Numbered from the stretch's first letter, positions 25,297 through 34,059 are shown. The stretch is DNA of 64,000 nucleotides from Bacteriovoracaceae bacterium UBA6153 (GCA_002428265.1 DIUR01000001.1:248001-312000), one strand, 5' to 3'. Numbers and translations are program-made. The notes: generated by a model from the sequence alone, not told the origin.

Positions 25297-26016
25297 ATGA
25301 TCAAGGCAGTTCTCACAGGTCTTTTTTTCACTAGTCTTACTATTCAGGCATTGCCTGCCAGCGATCTGTTGTCCTCGCAGATAAAAACCTTCAATCAAAT
25401 CGTAAAAAATACCGGCATTCCTGCGACTGGATCCTTTTGTGTAGAAAATATCGGTGACACTTCTAAAACAGCAAGGGCCTATTCTGCTGAAAATAAAAAA
25501 AGTATTGAGCTCACTGTTCTCTCAAGTGATGAAGCGATGGAAATATTCCAGGCACTCAAAGATGATGAAGAAAACTCTTTCGACTCTCCTCTCGACGCCT
25601 GTTTTGCCCGCGCTCATCGCATGGCCCAGGTAATGGATGAAAGAGATATTATATCTGGCAAGGCATTTGTTGAAGGAGAATTATTTGTCGATACAAAGTT
25701 CGGTGAACTGGGCTGGAGCTATCACGCTGCCAGTTTAGTTATGGTAAAACATAAAGGAGTTCTCACTCCCACTATTATGGACCCGACATTATTTGATAGA
25801 CCTGTAAGTTACGAAGAATGGAAAAAGCTCTTAATACAAAAACCAAAATCAAAACTTAAAAGTGAATATTTTACGAAGAGGTTTAATTACGACATTCGTG
25901 AAAAAAATGCTGACACCGTTCAGTACGACGAAGAACAACTTGAAGATATGAAAATCAAAATAAAAGAAAATGCCCGTATGGGTTATATGATTGAGCTCAT
26001 GGAGAAGAAGAAATGA
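25297..26016 (+). CDS. Secreted protein-glutaminase-like deamidase
   Basis: The 239-residue protein has a signal peptide (to about residue 20). It carries the protein-glutaminase pattern known from Chryseobacterium: ACFARAHRMAQVM with Cys102, GWSYHAASLVMV with His143 and TIMDPTLFDRPVSYEEW with Asp162. These are the Cys-His-Asp triad in the right order and context. Such enzymes turn glutamine side chains in proteins into glutamate. No long pro-region is obvious, though residues 25-90 may serve. A secreted deamidase could alter prey or host proteins, which is inference. The next gene overlaps it by four bases. Confidence 0.8.
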   Translation: MIKAVLTGLFFTSLTIQALPASDLLSSQIKTFNQIVKNTGIPATGSFCVENIGDTSKTARAYSAENKKSIELTVLSSDEAMEIFQALKDDEENSFDSPLDACFARAHRMAQVMDERDIISGKAFVEGELFVDTKFGELGWSYHAASLVMVKHKGVLTPTIMDPTLFDRPVSYEEWKKLLIQKPKSKLKSEYFTKRFNYDIREKNADTVQYDEEQLEDMKIKIKENARMGYMIELMEKKK

Positions 26017-26309
26017 AAGCTTTAATGGTGGCCATGGCCTCTCTGTTATTTGCCTCTAGCGCTTTTGAAGAAAAAGGCCAGATGACGAACCTTACAGACA
26101 GTTTTGCAGACTCAGTAAAATCTCTTTTTGAAGACCGCGGAAGCCTCATCGTCAACTTTCAGCGCCAGAACTCTTCCTACAGAGTCGGTCCGGAACACCC
26201 GCAATATGCAGATATTAAAGCAATGTTGGAAAAGGCCCAAAAAGTTAATCAGAAAGTAAAAGTTGTTGCTATAATACCTTCTATGACGATCCAAAAGATC
26301 GACGTTTAA
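26013..26309 (+). CDS. Small secreted protein of unknown function
   Basis: The 98-residue product starts with a short signal peptide (MKALMVAMASLLFASSAF). The rest is a small alpha/beta sequence without cysteines. Its ATG overlaps the stop of the protein-glutaminase-like gene, so the two are translationally coupled. A role as partner or inhibitor of the deamidase is possible but nothing in the sequence proves it. Confidence 0.6.
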   Translation: MKALMVAMASLLFASSAFEEKGQMTNLTDSFADSVKSLFEDRGSLIVNFQRQNSSYRVGPEHPQYADIKAMLEKAQKVNQKVKVVAIIPSMTIQKIDV

Positions 26310-26332
26310 AAGATAGCTATTAGGAGAAGCTT

Positions 26333-26581
26333 GTGAAACTAGATGTAGTTCAAGATGCTAAAGACCACACTTACACTCTAACCGTCAAAATTGACCAGTT
26401 CAAAACACTGCGTGACTACGAAGTGCTACACAACTTAATCAATGCCATCTCGCTTGATTTCGATCTCGATCCGGAAATTTCAGTAGAAGATTTAAAAAAT
26501 ATTGTTGTTGAAGCAAAAAAAGAAGAATCAACTGAGATCAGCTGTGAGATCGGACCGGAAGGAATAGACGTCGAATTTTAA
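26333..26581 (+). CDS. Small acidic cytoplasmic protein
   Basis: An 82-residue protein with a GTG start behind TAGGAG. It is acidic and has no signal peptide (LDFDLDPEISVEDLKNIVVE). It follows the two secreted proteins by 23 bases and probably shares their message. The stop touches the stop of the convergent TadA/CpaF gene. No family is recognised. Confidence 0.6.
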   Translation: MKLDVVQDAKDHTYTLTVKIDQFKTLRDYEVLHNLINAISLDFDLDPEISVEDLKNIVVEAKKEESTEISCEIGPEGIDVEF

Positions 26582-27723
26582 GCGGCCTCTCCCTTATCAC
26601 CTTTTAATTTTTGATTATACCATTCAGGTGCAAGGAAATTACTCTTTGGAAAAGGTAGCTTGTTGACAATAATGTCTTCAAAGAAAGTCGGTACGTAATT
26701 ACACGAAACCATCTCCCCCAGATATTTACCAGTCTCAGGATCTTTTCCTGTTTGAACCCATTTAAAAATATCGCGTGAAATATAGTTTCCGTTTTTATCA
26801 ATGCCAATAATTTCTGAAATGTGAGAAGTTCTTCTTCCCCCGTCATGGTAACGAGAGCATTGGACGATGATCTGCATTGCTGAACCAACCATTTTTCTAA
26901 TGGCGTCTGCCGGGATCTTTGTGTCTCCCATTAAACATAGTGTTTCAAGTCTTGTGCAGGCATCTACAGGGTTATTAGCGTGAACCGTACCCATTGAGCC
27001 GTCGTGACCAGTGTTCATTACCTGAATCAAATCCAGGGCCTCTTCACCACGAACCTCTCCAACGATAATCCTGTCAGGACGAAGTCTCATCGCAGAGACA
27101 ACCAGATCGCGAATCGTGATCTCAGTGACACCTCTTTCGGCATCTGCTTTTCTCGTTTCAAAGTTAACAACGTGCTCGGCCTTAACTTGTAGTTCTGCCG
27201 CATCTTCAATAATAATTAGTCTTTGAGTTTTTGGAATTCTCGAACCCAAAACGTTTAACATTGTCGTCTTTCCTGAACCAGTACCACCAGAAACAATAAT
27301 ATTTTTTCCCAGGAAGATACAGATATCAAGAAATCTTGCAGCCTCTTTTGAAAGAGAACCAAAAGTAATTAAATCATTTAGTGTTAATTTTTCTTTTGAA
27401 AATTTTCTGATCGCTACCGTCGTTCCGTTTTTTGCCATCGGAGGTAAAACAACGTGAATACGTGATCCATCTGGAAGACGAGCGTCTAGTCTTGGATTAT
27501 CTTTATCAATTCTGCGACCTACTGACTGAGCAATGGCCCTCATCGCAGAGACGAGCGCTTCTTCATTGTGAAATTGGGCATCTGTTTTATAGACGAGACC
27601 TTTTTTTTCTACAAAAATTTCTTTTGGACCGTTGATCATGATTTCTGATACGCCAGCATCATCAAGAAGATCCTTGATGGGATAAAGAAACTGGTCAATG
27701 GCGTCTTTAAATACTGATGACAT
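26578..27723 (-). CDS. CpaF/TadA-type secretion ATPase
   Basis: The start is taken at ATG 27723 (MSSVFKDAIDQFLYPIKDLL), giving 381 residues. This GSPII/VirB11-family ATPase has IVSGGTGSGKTTMLNVLG (Walker A), IIIEDAAELQ (Walker B region), LRPDRIIVGEVRGEEALD and the GHDGSMGTVHAN His-box. It powers assembly of Flp/Tad pili or a type II-related system at the inner membrane. No other tad gene is nearby; the only linked gene is the upstream cupredoxin-fold protein, four bases away. Its partner proteins must lie elsewhere. Confidence 0.92.
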   Translation of the reverse strand: MSSVFKDAIDQFLYPIKDLLDDAGVSEIMINGPKEIFVEKKGLVYKTDAQFHNEEALVSAMRAIAQSVGRRIDKDNPRLDARLPDGSRIHVVLPPMAKNGTTVAIRKFSKEKLTLNDLITFGSLSKEAARFLDICIFLGKNIIVSGGTGSGKTTMLNVLGSRIPKTQRLIIIEDAAELQVKAEHVVNFETRKADAERGVTEITIRDLVVSAMRLRPDRIIVGEVRGEEALDLIQVMNTGHDGSMGTVHANNPVDACTRLETLCLMGDTKIPADAIRKMVGSAMQIIVQCSRYHDGGRRTSHISEIIGIDKNGNYISRDIFKWVQTGKDPETGKYLGEMVSCNYVPTFFEDIIVNKLPFPKSNFLAPEWYNQKLKGDKGEAA

Positions 27724-27727
27724 ATTT

Positions 27728-28330
27728 TTATTCTTCTTCCTCTGTTCCTGCCACATCTCTTCCAAAACTAATGGTTTCTCGAGATGGTGGTGCTTCAGGA
27801 GCTTTTCTCATTTCAATTCTATCTCGGTCTAGGTCAATGTAGTCTTCTTTAATCTCTTCACGTCTGATTTGCACCCACTCGCTTGGAGTCTCTTTTGGCT
27901 TCCAGACTTTCACTAAATCAGAGGCAAGTCCTCTTCTTTGAGACTCTTCTCTATCGGATGCTTTCTCTAAAACCATGACCCTGCCAGTGAAGGTATTATT
28001 AGGGCAGTTAAACTGGAAAACTCCCACTTTATCAAAAAATACTTCTGTCTCGGCAATCTTATCTTTGGTCGGGCTGGAAAAAACATTCTTATCAGGAATG
28101 TTAAAACAGGCAGATTCAACACCCGCACTCGTTACAAAAAATCTCACTTTCTCACCCTTATAGACAATGATTCTATTAGGATAATAACCTTCTTTCCCAA
28201 CGATAATGGCCTGCTCGCGATAAGGCACATCAAACGTATTGCCTTTATAATAAGTCTCTTGAATGGCGTATGCTTTTTGATAAAAAAGCGCCATGACGGT
28301 GATGAGTGTGATGTATGATAATTTTTTAAT
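27728..28330 (-). CDS. Secreted cupredoxin-fold protein without copper ligands, probable ATT start
   Basis: The first ATG (28294) falls in the middle of a hydrophobic stretch. Reading upstream in frame gives KKLSYITLITVMALFYQKAY, a classical signal peptide ending YA, that begins at an ATT (28330-28328) five bases after GAGG. The mature protein has a cupredoxin layout: an N-terminal strand pair, SACFNIPDKNVF and FQFNCPNNTFTG. True blue-copper sites need His and Met beside that cysteine; here Asn and Thr stand in their places. The two cysteines may form a disulfide. A long charged tail follows (EEIKEDYIDLDRDRIEM). The gene leads into the secretion ATPase gene. Confidence 0.65.
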   Translation of the reverse strand: MKKLSYITLITVMALFYQKAYAIQETYYKGNTFDVPYREQAIIVGKEGYYPNRIIVYKGEKVRFFVTSAGVESACFNIPDKNVFSSPTKDKIAETEVFFDKVGVFQFNCPNNTFTGRVMVLEKASDREESQRRGLASDLVKVWKPKETPSEWVQIRREEIKEDYIDLDRDRIEMRKAPEAPPSRETISFGRDVAGTEEEE

Positions 28331-28418
28331 AACTACCTCTTTAGAGAATGCAACCCATTCTCTCTTCGGTAACCGACGAAATAACTTTAATCAGATTAGA
28401 TTGTCTAAATTTTAGTCA

Positions 28419-30215
28419 TTAAGGAACAATAACTGCTGAGCCACCAGTCGGTGTCGCAATATAATTCAGTGATCCAACGCCACTGACGGCCTTCCCTGTT
28501 GTGGTAATTCCTGAAAGAGAAGCTGTATTCACTCCACCATTTTTAATAGAATTAATAACATCATCCATTAAGTAATTCGGATTGTAGGCCATGATCATCG
28601 CCGTAAGACCCGCGACTTTAGGTGTGGCCATCGATGTACCACTGATAACATTGTAGGTTGAATTATTAAGAGTAAGAGTTGTTAAACTCAAATCTAGGAT
28701 AGCAGCACCATTACCTACAACCGAAGCATCTGATGTTAATTGAAAGGCCAGTGACATGTTTGAACCTTTATAGGCAGTCAAATCATAAGTCATGTCTTCA
28801 ATCGAAGATCCAGTCGAACCTGAAATTCCTTCAAGCTTAACTCCAGTGCCCGTTGGATTACTAGTTCCTGCTTGAGCAAAAATATTTAAATAATCTGCAC
28901 CAGATTGTATATCTGCCACCAATCCAAAATTTAAAACTGCAGCGTCGACACCTGCTAGATTAAAACTTCTCCACATTTGTGAATTTGAATTACTTGCGTA
29001 TTTTGTAGTACTCCCAAAACTGTAATTATGAGGAACCGCTAAAATATTTAGTGCTGTTCCATCTGTTAAATTAAGAGTTGTGTAATCCCATCTAGATCCA
29101 GTATATGTTGCTAAATTCCATCCAGAGGTCATTGAGGTATTTAAATTGGCCACAGTTCCAGGCCATGCACTCACAATATTTACACCAGGAGCACCGACAT
29201 CAACACTTGTTGCTCCCCAATTTGAAAAAGATGCTTTTGCATACGTCTGAGTTAGTGCAGCAACACAGATAATATTACTTTGAGTATAACTGCACGGGTA
29301 TGCCGGAGAGGCGTCGTTATTATTAGTCTCATTTCCTGCTGCTATAACAAGAATAGCTCCGTTATTTCGAGCATTGTCGATGGCCGCACTAAAAGCAGGA
29401 TCAACATTTCCACCACCTAAACTGAGATTAATAACTTTTGCTCCATTAGCGACAGCATAATTTAATCCACTAGTGATTTGAGCCGTTGTTCCCGATCCTG
29501 TCGTATCTAAAACTCTCACTCCCATAAGACTTGCGCGCCAGCAGACTCCTGTTCCACCTAGCCCATTATTACCTACAGCTCCGATAGTTCCAGCAACGTG
29601 AGTTCCATGGCCATCTAAATCCATTGGATCAGAATCATTATCGACAAAATCATAACCGTGATTGGAAGATCCATCTGCCCACATATTAGCGGCCAGGTCC
29701 TGATGATTATAATTGATACCTGTATCTAAAACTGCGACAGTTACACTTCTACAATCAGTAATGGTGTTCCATGCATACTCCATTTTCATATCCAACCCAG
29801 AGGTACCTGGATTATTAGTGCTTGATGGAGAGTTCGGGCCACCTGCTGATACAATAGTCTGGCCAGTATTTCTCAGTCCCCATGTCTGTGCGAAGCGTGG
29901 ATCATTTGGCAAGGCCGTAGCATGATAAATATAATTAGGCTGAGCGTATTCAACATTGGGATCATTACTAAATTCAAGAATGGCATTTTCCATATCGTGA
30001 TCTTTAGTAAGCTTAACTCTCAGAGGAGCATTTTTATAGATCTTCCCGATTGTTGTCACACCTTCTCTTTCAACTGCATTTTTTTGAGCGCTCGTACTCA
30101 TGGTCGATTTATACTTTACAAGAATTTCACCGGGAACAAAATTTCCAGTCAACTTAGCAAATGCACTTTGAGTGAAAATTGTTGTGGTTAAAAAAATTAA
30201 ATATTTCATTTTCAT
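28419..30215 (-). CDS. Secreted subtilisin-family serine protease with an inserted domain
   Basis: The 598-residue protein has a signal peptide (MKMKYLIFLTTTIFTQSAFA), an I9-type propeptide (FVPGEILVKYK to PNVEYAQPNY) and an S8 domain. The triad is Asp in VAVLDTGINYNHQDL, His in DGHGTHVAGTIGA and Ser in ISGTSMATPKVAG. Between APGVNIVSAWPG and the catalytic serine lies an extra segment of about 150 residues that is beta-rich (for example WDYTTLNLTDG). It looks like a jelly-roll domain inserted in the protease. The gene is third in an operon with a barrel-like protein and an Ig-repeat lipoprotein. Confidence 0.92.
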   Translation of the reverse strand: MKMKYLIFLTTTIFTQSAFAKLTGNFVPGEILVKYKSTMSTSAQKNAVEREGVTTIGKIYKNAPLRVKLTKDHDMENAILEFSNDPNVEYAQPNYIYHATALPNDPRFAQTWGLRNTGQTIVSAGGPNSPSSTNNPGTSGLDMKMEYAWNTITDCRSVTVAVLDTGINYNHQDLAANMWADGSSNHGYDFVDNDSDPMDLDGHGTHVAGTIGAVGNNGLGGTGVCWRASLMGVRVLDTTGSGTTAQITSGLNYAVANGAKVINLSLGGGNVDPAFSAAIDNARNNGAILVIAAGNETNNNDASPAYPCSYTQSNIICVAALTQTYAKASFSNWGATSVDVGAPGVNIVSAWPGTVANLNTSMTSGWNLATYTGSRWDYTTLNLTDGTALNILAVPHNYSFGSTTKYASNSNSQMWRSFNLAGVDAAVLNFGLVADIQSGADYLNIFAQAGTSNPTGTGVKLEGISGSTGSSIEDMTYDLTAYKGSNMSLAFQLTSDASVVGNGAAILDLSLTTLTLNNSTYNVISGTSMATPKVAGLTAMIMAYNPNYLMDDVINSIKNGGVNTASLSGITTTGKAVSGVGSLNYIATPTGGSAVIVP

Positions 30216-30227
30216 GAGTTCTTTTCC

Positions 30228-31508
30228 TTAAGGTATATTCACTGAAAATTGAGTCGACGCTGCACTTTGTGAACCTGTCGTTAAATTCGGGGCATTGAGT
30301 GCTGAATAGGCCTGAACTTTAAAATAAGTTATTCCGGCCATGAGAGTATTAAAATTAACGGTGGTTGGAGCAGTCCCACTTACAAAAGGAACGTTAACAA
30401 AAGACGCCGTGGTAATATCAAAATTATTTGTACGACTATAATAAACTCTATACCCACCTCCAAGAGAATTAACCGCAGTTTCACGATTTGCGATCCAACT
30501 CACTGCAACTGTCGGAGGAGGACCTGAATATGTATAACTTCCAAGCATCGATGAGCAGGCACTGCTGCCGATAACATTGGTTGAGTATGAATAAAAATTA
30601 TAAGCACCTACTGCCAGAGCAGAGGTTGTAATGACCGCATTAGAAGTATAATCGGCCACAGCAGAACCCACTTGAGTCGTGCACCCTGCATCTGAAAATA
30701 ATTCGACAGTGTCTCCATTAGCAACACCTGATAATGTAACGGTAGGAGTTGAGTCATAATTAGGACTCGTCTCTGGATTCGTTAATATTAAATTTGTAGC
30801 ACTCGTTGGAAGAACACCTGTGTATTGATAAGTATAAAGCGCACCTGAGCAAACATTTGTTCCAGCTGCATTTGAACTGTTCACATAAAAATTATGAGTG
30901 CCAATGGCCACTGCCAGAGATGTAATAGTGACAGTCGTTCCACTTGCCACCCCAGAGCCATAAACTGTCGAGCAGGCAGGATCGATAAAAATCCTACTAG
31001 TCTCCCCTGATTTAACTCCAGCAAGAATTAAAGTCGGAGTTGAATCAGCACTAGGATTTGTTCCCGGGGCCATGAGCGTGATGCTTGTAGCATTTTGTGG
31101 AGCCACACCAAGATATTGGTATGAAAGCATAGAAGCAGAACAAGCAGATGTAGTAAATGTATTTGTGGTCTTAGTAAAAAACTCGTGAGTCCCAACAGGC
31201 AATGACGAAAGTGTAACGTTCATGCTCGTTGCTGTTGCAGTTGTTGTACCAATCAAGGTTGAGCATGTTGAGTTTCTGTAAATCTTAACCATCTCACCGA
31301 CAACAAGCCCAGATAATGTAACGGTTGGATTAGCAATAAAAGATGGACTTGAAAGAGGATTAAATAAAGTCATAGCAGCAGGAGCTGTTGGACTAATCGG
31401 TGCCCCTCCTGGTTTATTAAAAGTAAATGGTGCTGCGGCCGCAGGAGTTTTTGGTTTACAAGAAACCATTAATGCTAAAGCTGAGAGTGTTATTAATAAA
31501 CTTTTCAT
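30228..31508 (-). CDS. Lipoprotein with three Ig-like repeats and an FN3 domain
   Basis: A lipobox (LALMVSC, Cys17) is followed by a Pro/Ala-rich linker. Three tandem repeats of about 97 residues begin near residues 45, 142 and 239. Each contains PTVTLSGV or PTLILAGV, a first cysteine (STC, PAC, AGC), a SLPVGTHEF-like strand and a second cysteine (SAC, NVC, SAC), so each may hold one disulfide. A fibronectin type III-like domain ends the chain. Such proteins are adhesive stalks at the cell surface. The gene sits between a barrel-like protein and the secreted subtilase, with gaps of 9 and 13 bases. Confidence 0.85.
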   Translation of the reverse strand: MKSLLITLSALALMVSCKPKTPAAAAPFTFNKPGGAPISPTAPAAMTLFNPLSSPSFIANPTVTLSGLVVGEMVKIYRNSTCSTLIGTTTATATSMNVTLSSLPVGTHEFFTKTTNTFTTSACSASMLSYQYLGVAPQNATSITLMAPGTNPSADSTPTLILAGVKSGETSRIFIDPACSTVYGSGVASGTTVTITSLAVAIGTHNFYVNSSNAAGTNVCSGALYTYQYTGVLPTSATNLILTNPETSPNYDSTPTVTLSGVANGDTVELFSDAGCTTQVGSAVADYTSNAVITTSALAVGAYNFYSYSTNVIGSSACSSMLGSYTYSGPPPTVAVSWIANRETAVNSLGGGYRVYYSRTNNFDITTASFVNVPFVSGTAPTTVNFNTLMAGITYFKVQAYSALNAPNLTTGSQSAASTQFSVNIP

Positions 31509-31516
31509 TTTTATCT

Positions 31517-32500
31517 CTATTTAAAATAGTACTTCGCACCCATTGAGAGATACTGGTTGCTATAATTCATGTTCGTTTTAAAATCAGTCCCACTCTCTTT
31601 TTCCGCAAACTTTTGATTTCTTTTTCCCAGGTATTCATAACCGAGATTAGCCCCTAGCCCAAAGTGAGAATTGATATGATATTCAAAACCGACTTCAAGA
31701 AGAGCTGCTGGCCCAATTGAACTTAGCTTATAACTTTCTTCACCATCACTCATGGTTGAACTTAAATGAGAGACTCCAAGATAGGCCGCGATCACCGGCT
31801 TCCACGCTGAATAATCTAGGAAGATAAATTTATACCCACCGTAAAAATTTTTAAATGAATCCTCGTATGTCCAACTCCCCGTCTGTGAAATATTAGTATT
31901 TACATCAGTAAGAGTGAGAGAATCAGTTTTTTGCCCATTGAGCATTCTGAACTTAAAAGCAAGAAAGGTATTTTTATTTGTTCTAAAACCAAAACCTGCA
32001 GAAAATAAAATCCCTGCCTTGTAATCTGATTCAGAAGCTTGACCCCATCTGGTAGGGTTAGCTGATGTCGATGGAAGGGTTTTATTGTAGTCTTGTGCGA
32101 CCGAAGATTTGTCTCCAATACTTATGGCGCCAGTATCAAGCTCGATAAAATATTTATAAGAATTAAATTTTTCCTGCTCACTCATGAAACCCGTGCGCTT
32201 TCTAATCTCTCTACCTGTTAATTCATTTCTTATTTTTTCAGGATGAGCACTCACCACACAAGTGTCTTTTGTAACATAAATTTGGTCTTGGTACTTAAAG
32301 GCCACAAGATTTGGATTTTTTGGAAGTGCTTTTACATTGATAACCAGATCTTTAAAAAGCTCTGCGCTCGCAGGTCTCAATGCGCCATTGTGATAAGACA
32401 GAACTCTACAGCTCTCAAGATTATTTAAAAAATAAGACTCAGTAGCACCTGCTTTTGAGCAGGCGAAAAGAATAGGAAAAATAACGAGGAATCTTCTCAT
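31517..32500 (-). CDS. Outer-membrane beta-barrel-like protein
   Basis: A 327-residue secreted protein with a short signal peptide (MRRFLVIFPILFACSKAGAT). The N-terminal third is a small domain with two cysteines (LESCRVLSYHNG and DTCVVSAHPE). The rest shows alternating strands typical of an eight-stranded barrel: ILFSAGFGFRTNKNTFLAF, NFYGGYKFIF, AAYLGVSHL, LLEVGFEYHI, GANLGYEYLG and LSMGAKYYFK. The last residues YYFK are close to the usual aromatic end. It is the first gene of the Ig-lipoprotein/subtilase operon and may expose or anchor those products. Confidence 0.78.
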   Translation of the reverse strand: MRRFLVIFPILFACSKAGATESYFLNNLESCRVLSYHNGALRPASAELFKDLVINVKALPKNPNLVAFKYQDQIYVTKDTCVVSAHPEKIRNELTGREIRKRTGFMSEQEKFNSYKYFIELDTGAISIGDKSSVAQDYNKTLPSTSANPTRWGQASESDYKAGILFSAGFGFRTNKNTFLAFKFRMLNGQKTDSLTLTDVNTNISQTGSWTYEDSFKNFYGGYKFIFLDYSAWKPVIAAYLGVSHLSSTMSDGEESYKLSSIGPAALLEVGFEYHINSHFGLGANLGYEYLGKRNQKFAEKESGTDFKTNMNYSNQYLSMGAKYYFK

Positions 32501-32572
32501 TATCTAATTATGATCTTGTTTAGAAAGCATGCAAGTGGGAAGAATCCTTCATAGGGAAAAAGGCACTGCCCC

Positions 32573-33157
32573 CTAGATGCTTATGTCATTTGAATCTGGT
32601 GCTACCGGAACGACTTGTTCCTCTTTAGTCTTTTTATTTTTAGAAGCTGATAACTTCTTGAACTTTACCAGAAACTCACCTGCAGAGTTCTCAAACTCAG
32701 GACTCGTTTGATCAACATCGTCGGGTATTGAAAAGGACCTCTCAAAACTTACCTTTTTGGTCGACTTATTTTTTCCTGTCCCTGTTGTTGACTCGACGTC
32801 ACCTTTAAACTTAATCATCCCCTTCTCGATTTTGATATCGAGGGGATGATCTTTGATTTGTTTAACTTTTATTTTTAAAATTTTATGAGTGTCTGTAGTA
32901 ACCCAGTCATATTCACCGATGACAGCGCCCTCGAAATTATTCTGATCAAAAGGTCCACCAAAACCCAGGCCTGGCTTCATGAAGCGCTTTATAAGCTGAT
33001 CCATGCGTGTATCTGCATCGACAGAATCATCCATGAGAGACTTAAGCATCTCCTCTCGGGCCTTCATGATTTCTTCAACTTGTTTTTGGAATTGATCGTC
33101 TTGTGCAAAGCCCTTAAAGGGCAATAAAAAAATTATTGTGAGAATTAATTTTTTCAT
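32573..33157 (-). CDS. Secreted Hsp20-like (alpha-crystallin domain) protein
   Basis: The 194-residue protein starts with a signal peptide (MKKLILTIIFLLPFKGFA). After a helical region (residues 20-60) comes a domain with the small heat-shock protein layout: ILKIKVKQIKDHPLDIKIEK, MIKFKGDVES, VSFERSFSIPDDVD and GEFLVKFKKL. The pair R-S-F-x-I-P and the late V-K-F strand are typical of Hsp20. Small heat-shock proteins hold unfolded proteins without ATP. Family members are usually cytoplasmic; this one should be in the periplasm. A strong AGGAG site precedes the start. It lies beside an FKBP lipoprotein, which fits envelope folding. Confidence 0.75.
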   Translation of the reverse strand: MKKLILTIIFLLPFKGFAQDDQFQKQVEEIMKAREEMLKSLMDDSVDADTRMDQLIKRFMKPGLGFGGPFDQNNFEGAVIGEYDWVTTDTHKILKIKVKQIKDHPLDIKIEKGMIKFKGDVESTTGTGKNKSTKKVSFERSFSIPDDVDQTSPEFENSAGEFLVKFKKLSASKNKKTKEEQVVPVAPDSNDISI

Positions 33158-33202
33158 ATTCTTAGTCTCCTGATCATAAAATCAGCTTAACACAAAATGA
33201 GC

Positions 33203-33237
33203 AAAAAAAAAGGCCTCTCGATTTTGCCGAGAGGCCT
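33203..33237 (-). terminator. Intrinsic terminator after the FKBP gene
   Basis: A ten-base-pair stem (33211-33220 with 33228-33237) has a seven-base loop, and an A-run at 33203-33210 reads as T on the minus strand. Confidence 0.88.
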
Positions 33238-33268
33238 CTATGAAAAATTATAATACTAGAGTATTAGA

Positions 33269-33979
33269 TTATTTTTTCTTTGGAGCTGCTGTTGGTGCTG
33301 CTTCTGGAGCAGGTGCTTTCTCAATTCCAAGAAGTTCAACTTCGAAGATAAGAGTTGCGCCACCAGCGATTTTTGGAGGTGCTCCAGCGTCGCCATAAGC
33401 AAGTTCAGAAGGGATAACGAATTTAGATTTTCCACCTACTTTCATAGTTTGAAGACCTTCAGTCCATCCTCTGATAACTCTGTTAAGAGGGAAAGATACT
33501 TCTTGTTTTCTTTCAACAGAAGAATCAAATACCGTTCCATCGATAAGTGTACCGTGGTAGTGAACTTTTACTACGTCAGTTTCTTTAGGTGATGGCCCTG
33601 TACCTTCTTTGATAACTTTGTAAGCAAGTCCAGAAGCCGTTTTAGTTGCCCCTTCGCTCTTTACGAATTTTTCTAGGAAATCAACACCAGTTTTTTTAAC
33701 TTCAACTGATTGCTTCTCCATTCTTGCTTTGAACATATCCTGGATTTTTTGTTGGTATGCCATTGGATCAACTTTTTGTTTCTCACCTTTAGCTGCATCT
33801 CTAAGACCAGCTGTAAGAGCGTCAAGTTCAGCATCAGACATGCTTAACTGAGTTAAACGTGATCCGAACATTGTTCCGATTGAGTAAAAAGTTTTCTCTT
33901 CTTCAGTCTTAGGATCCTTTCCTTTTGAACATCCCACTGCAACAGTTGCTAGTAGTGCCAATACTAAAATCTTCTTCAT
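33269..33979 (-). CDS. FKBP-type peptidyl-prolyl isomerase lipoprotein
   Basis: The start at 33979 (MKKILVLALLATVAVGC) has AAAGGA nine bases upstream and yields a lipoprotein with the lipobox VAVGC. Residues to about 115 are the helical FkpA/Mip-type dimerisation domain. The FKBP domain follows with VKVHYHGTLIDGTVFDSSV, VIRGWTEGLQTMKVGGK and IPSELAYGD, containing the usual active-site residues. It speeds proline isomerisation in envelope proteins. A low-complexity Pro/Ala/Lys tail ends the chain. It closes its own unit with a strong terminator. Confidence 0.92.
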   Translation of the reverse strand: MKKILVLALLATVAVGCSKGKDPKTEEEKTFYSIGTMFGSRLTQLSMSDAELDALTAGLRDAAKGEKQKVDPMAYQQKIQDMFKARMEKQSVEVKKTGVDFLEKFVKSEGATKTASGLAYKVIKEGTGPSPKETDVVKVHYHGTLIDGTVFDSSVERKQEVSFPLNRVIRGWTEGLQTMKVGGKSKFVIPSELAYGDAGAPPKIAGGATLIFEVELLGIEKAPAPEAAPTAAPKKK

Positions 33980-34059
33980 TTTCGTCATTCCTTTGTATGA
34001 TGAGGGTGAATAATTTTGTTTACCCATATACGTTAATGCGCCTTTGTTTAAATATCAAG

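Noticed and set aside
28294..28340. Frameshift or pseudogene at the start of the cupredoxin-like gene
   Set aside because: The signal peptide is in the same frame without any shift. Only the start codon is non-standard.
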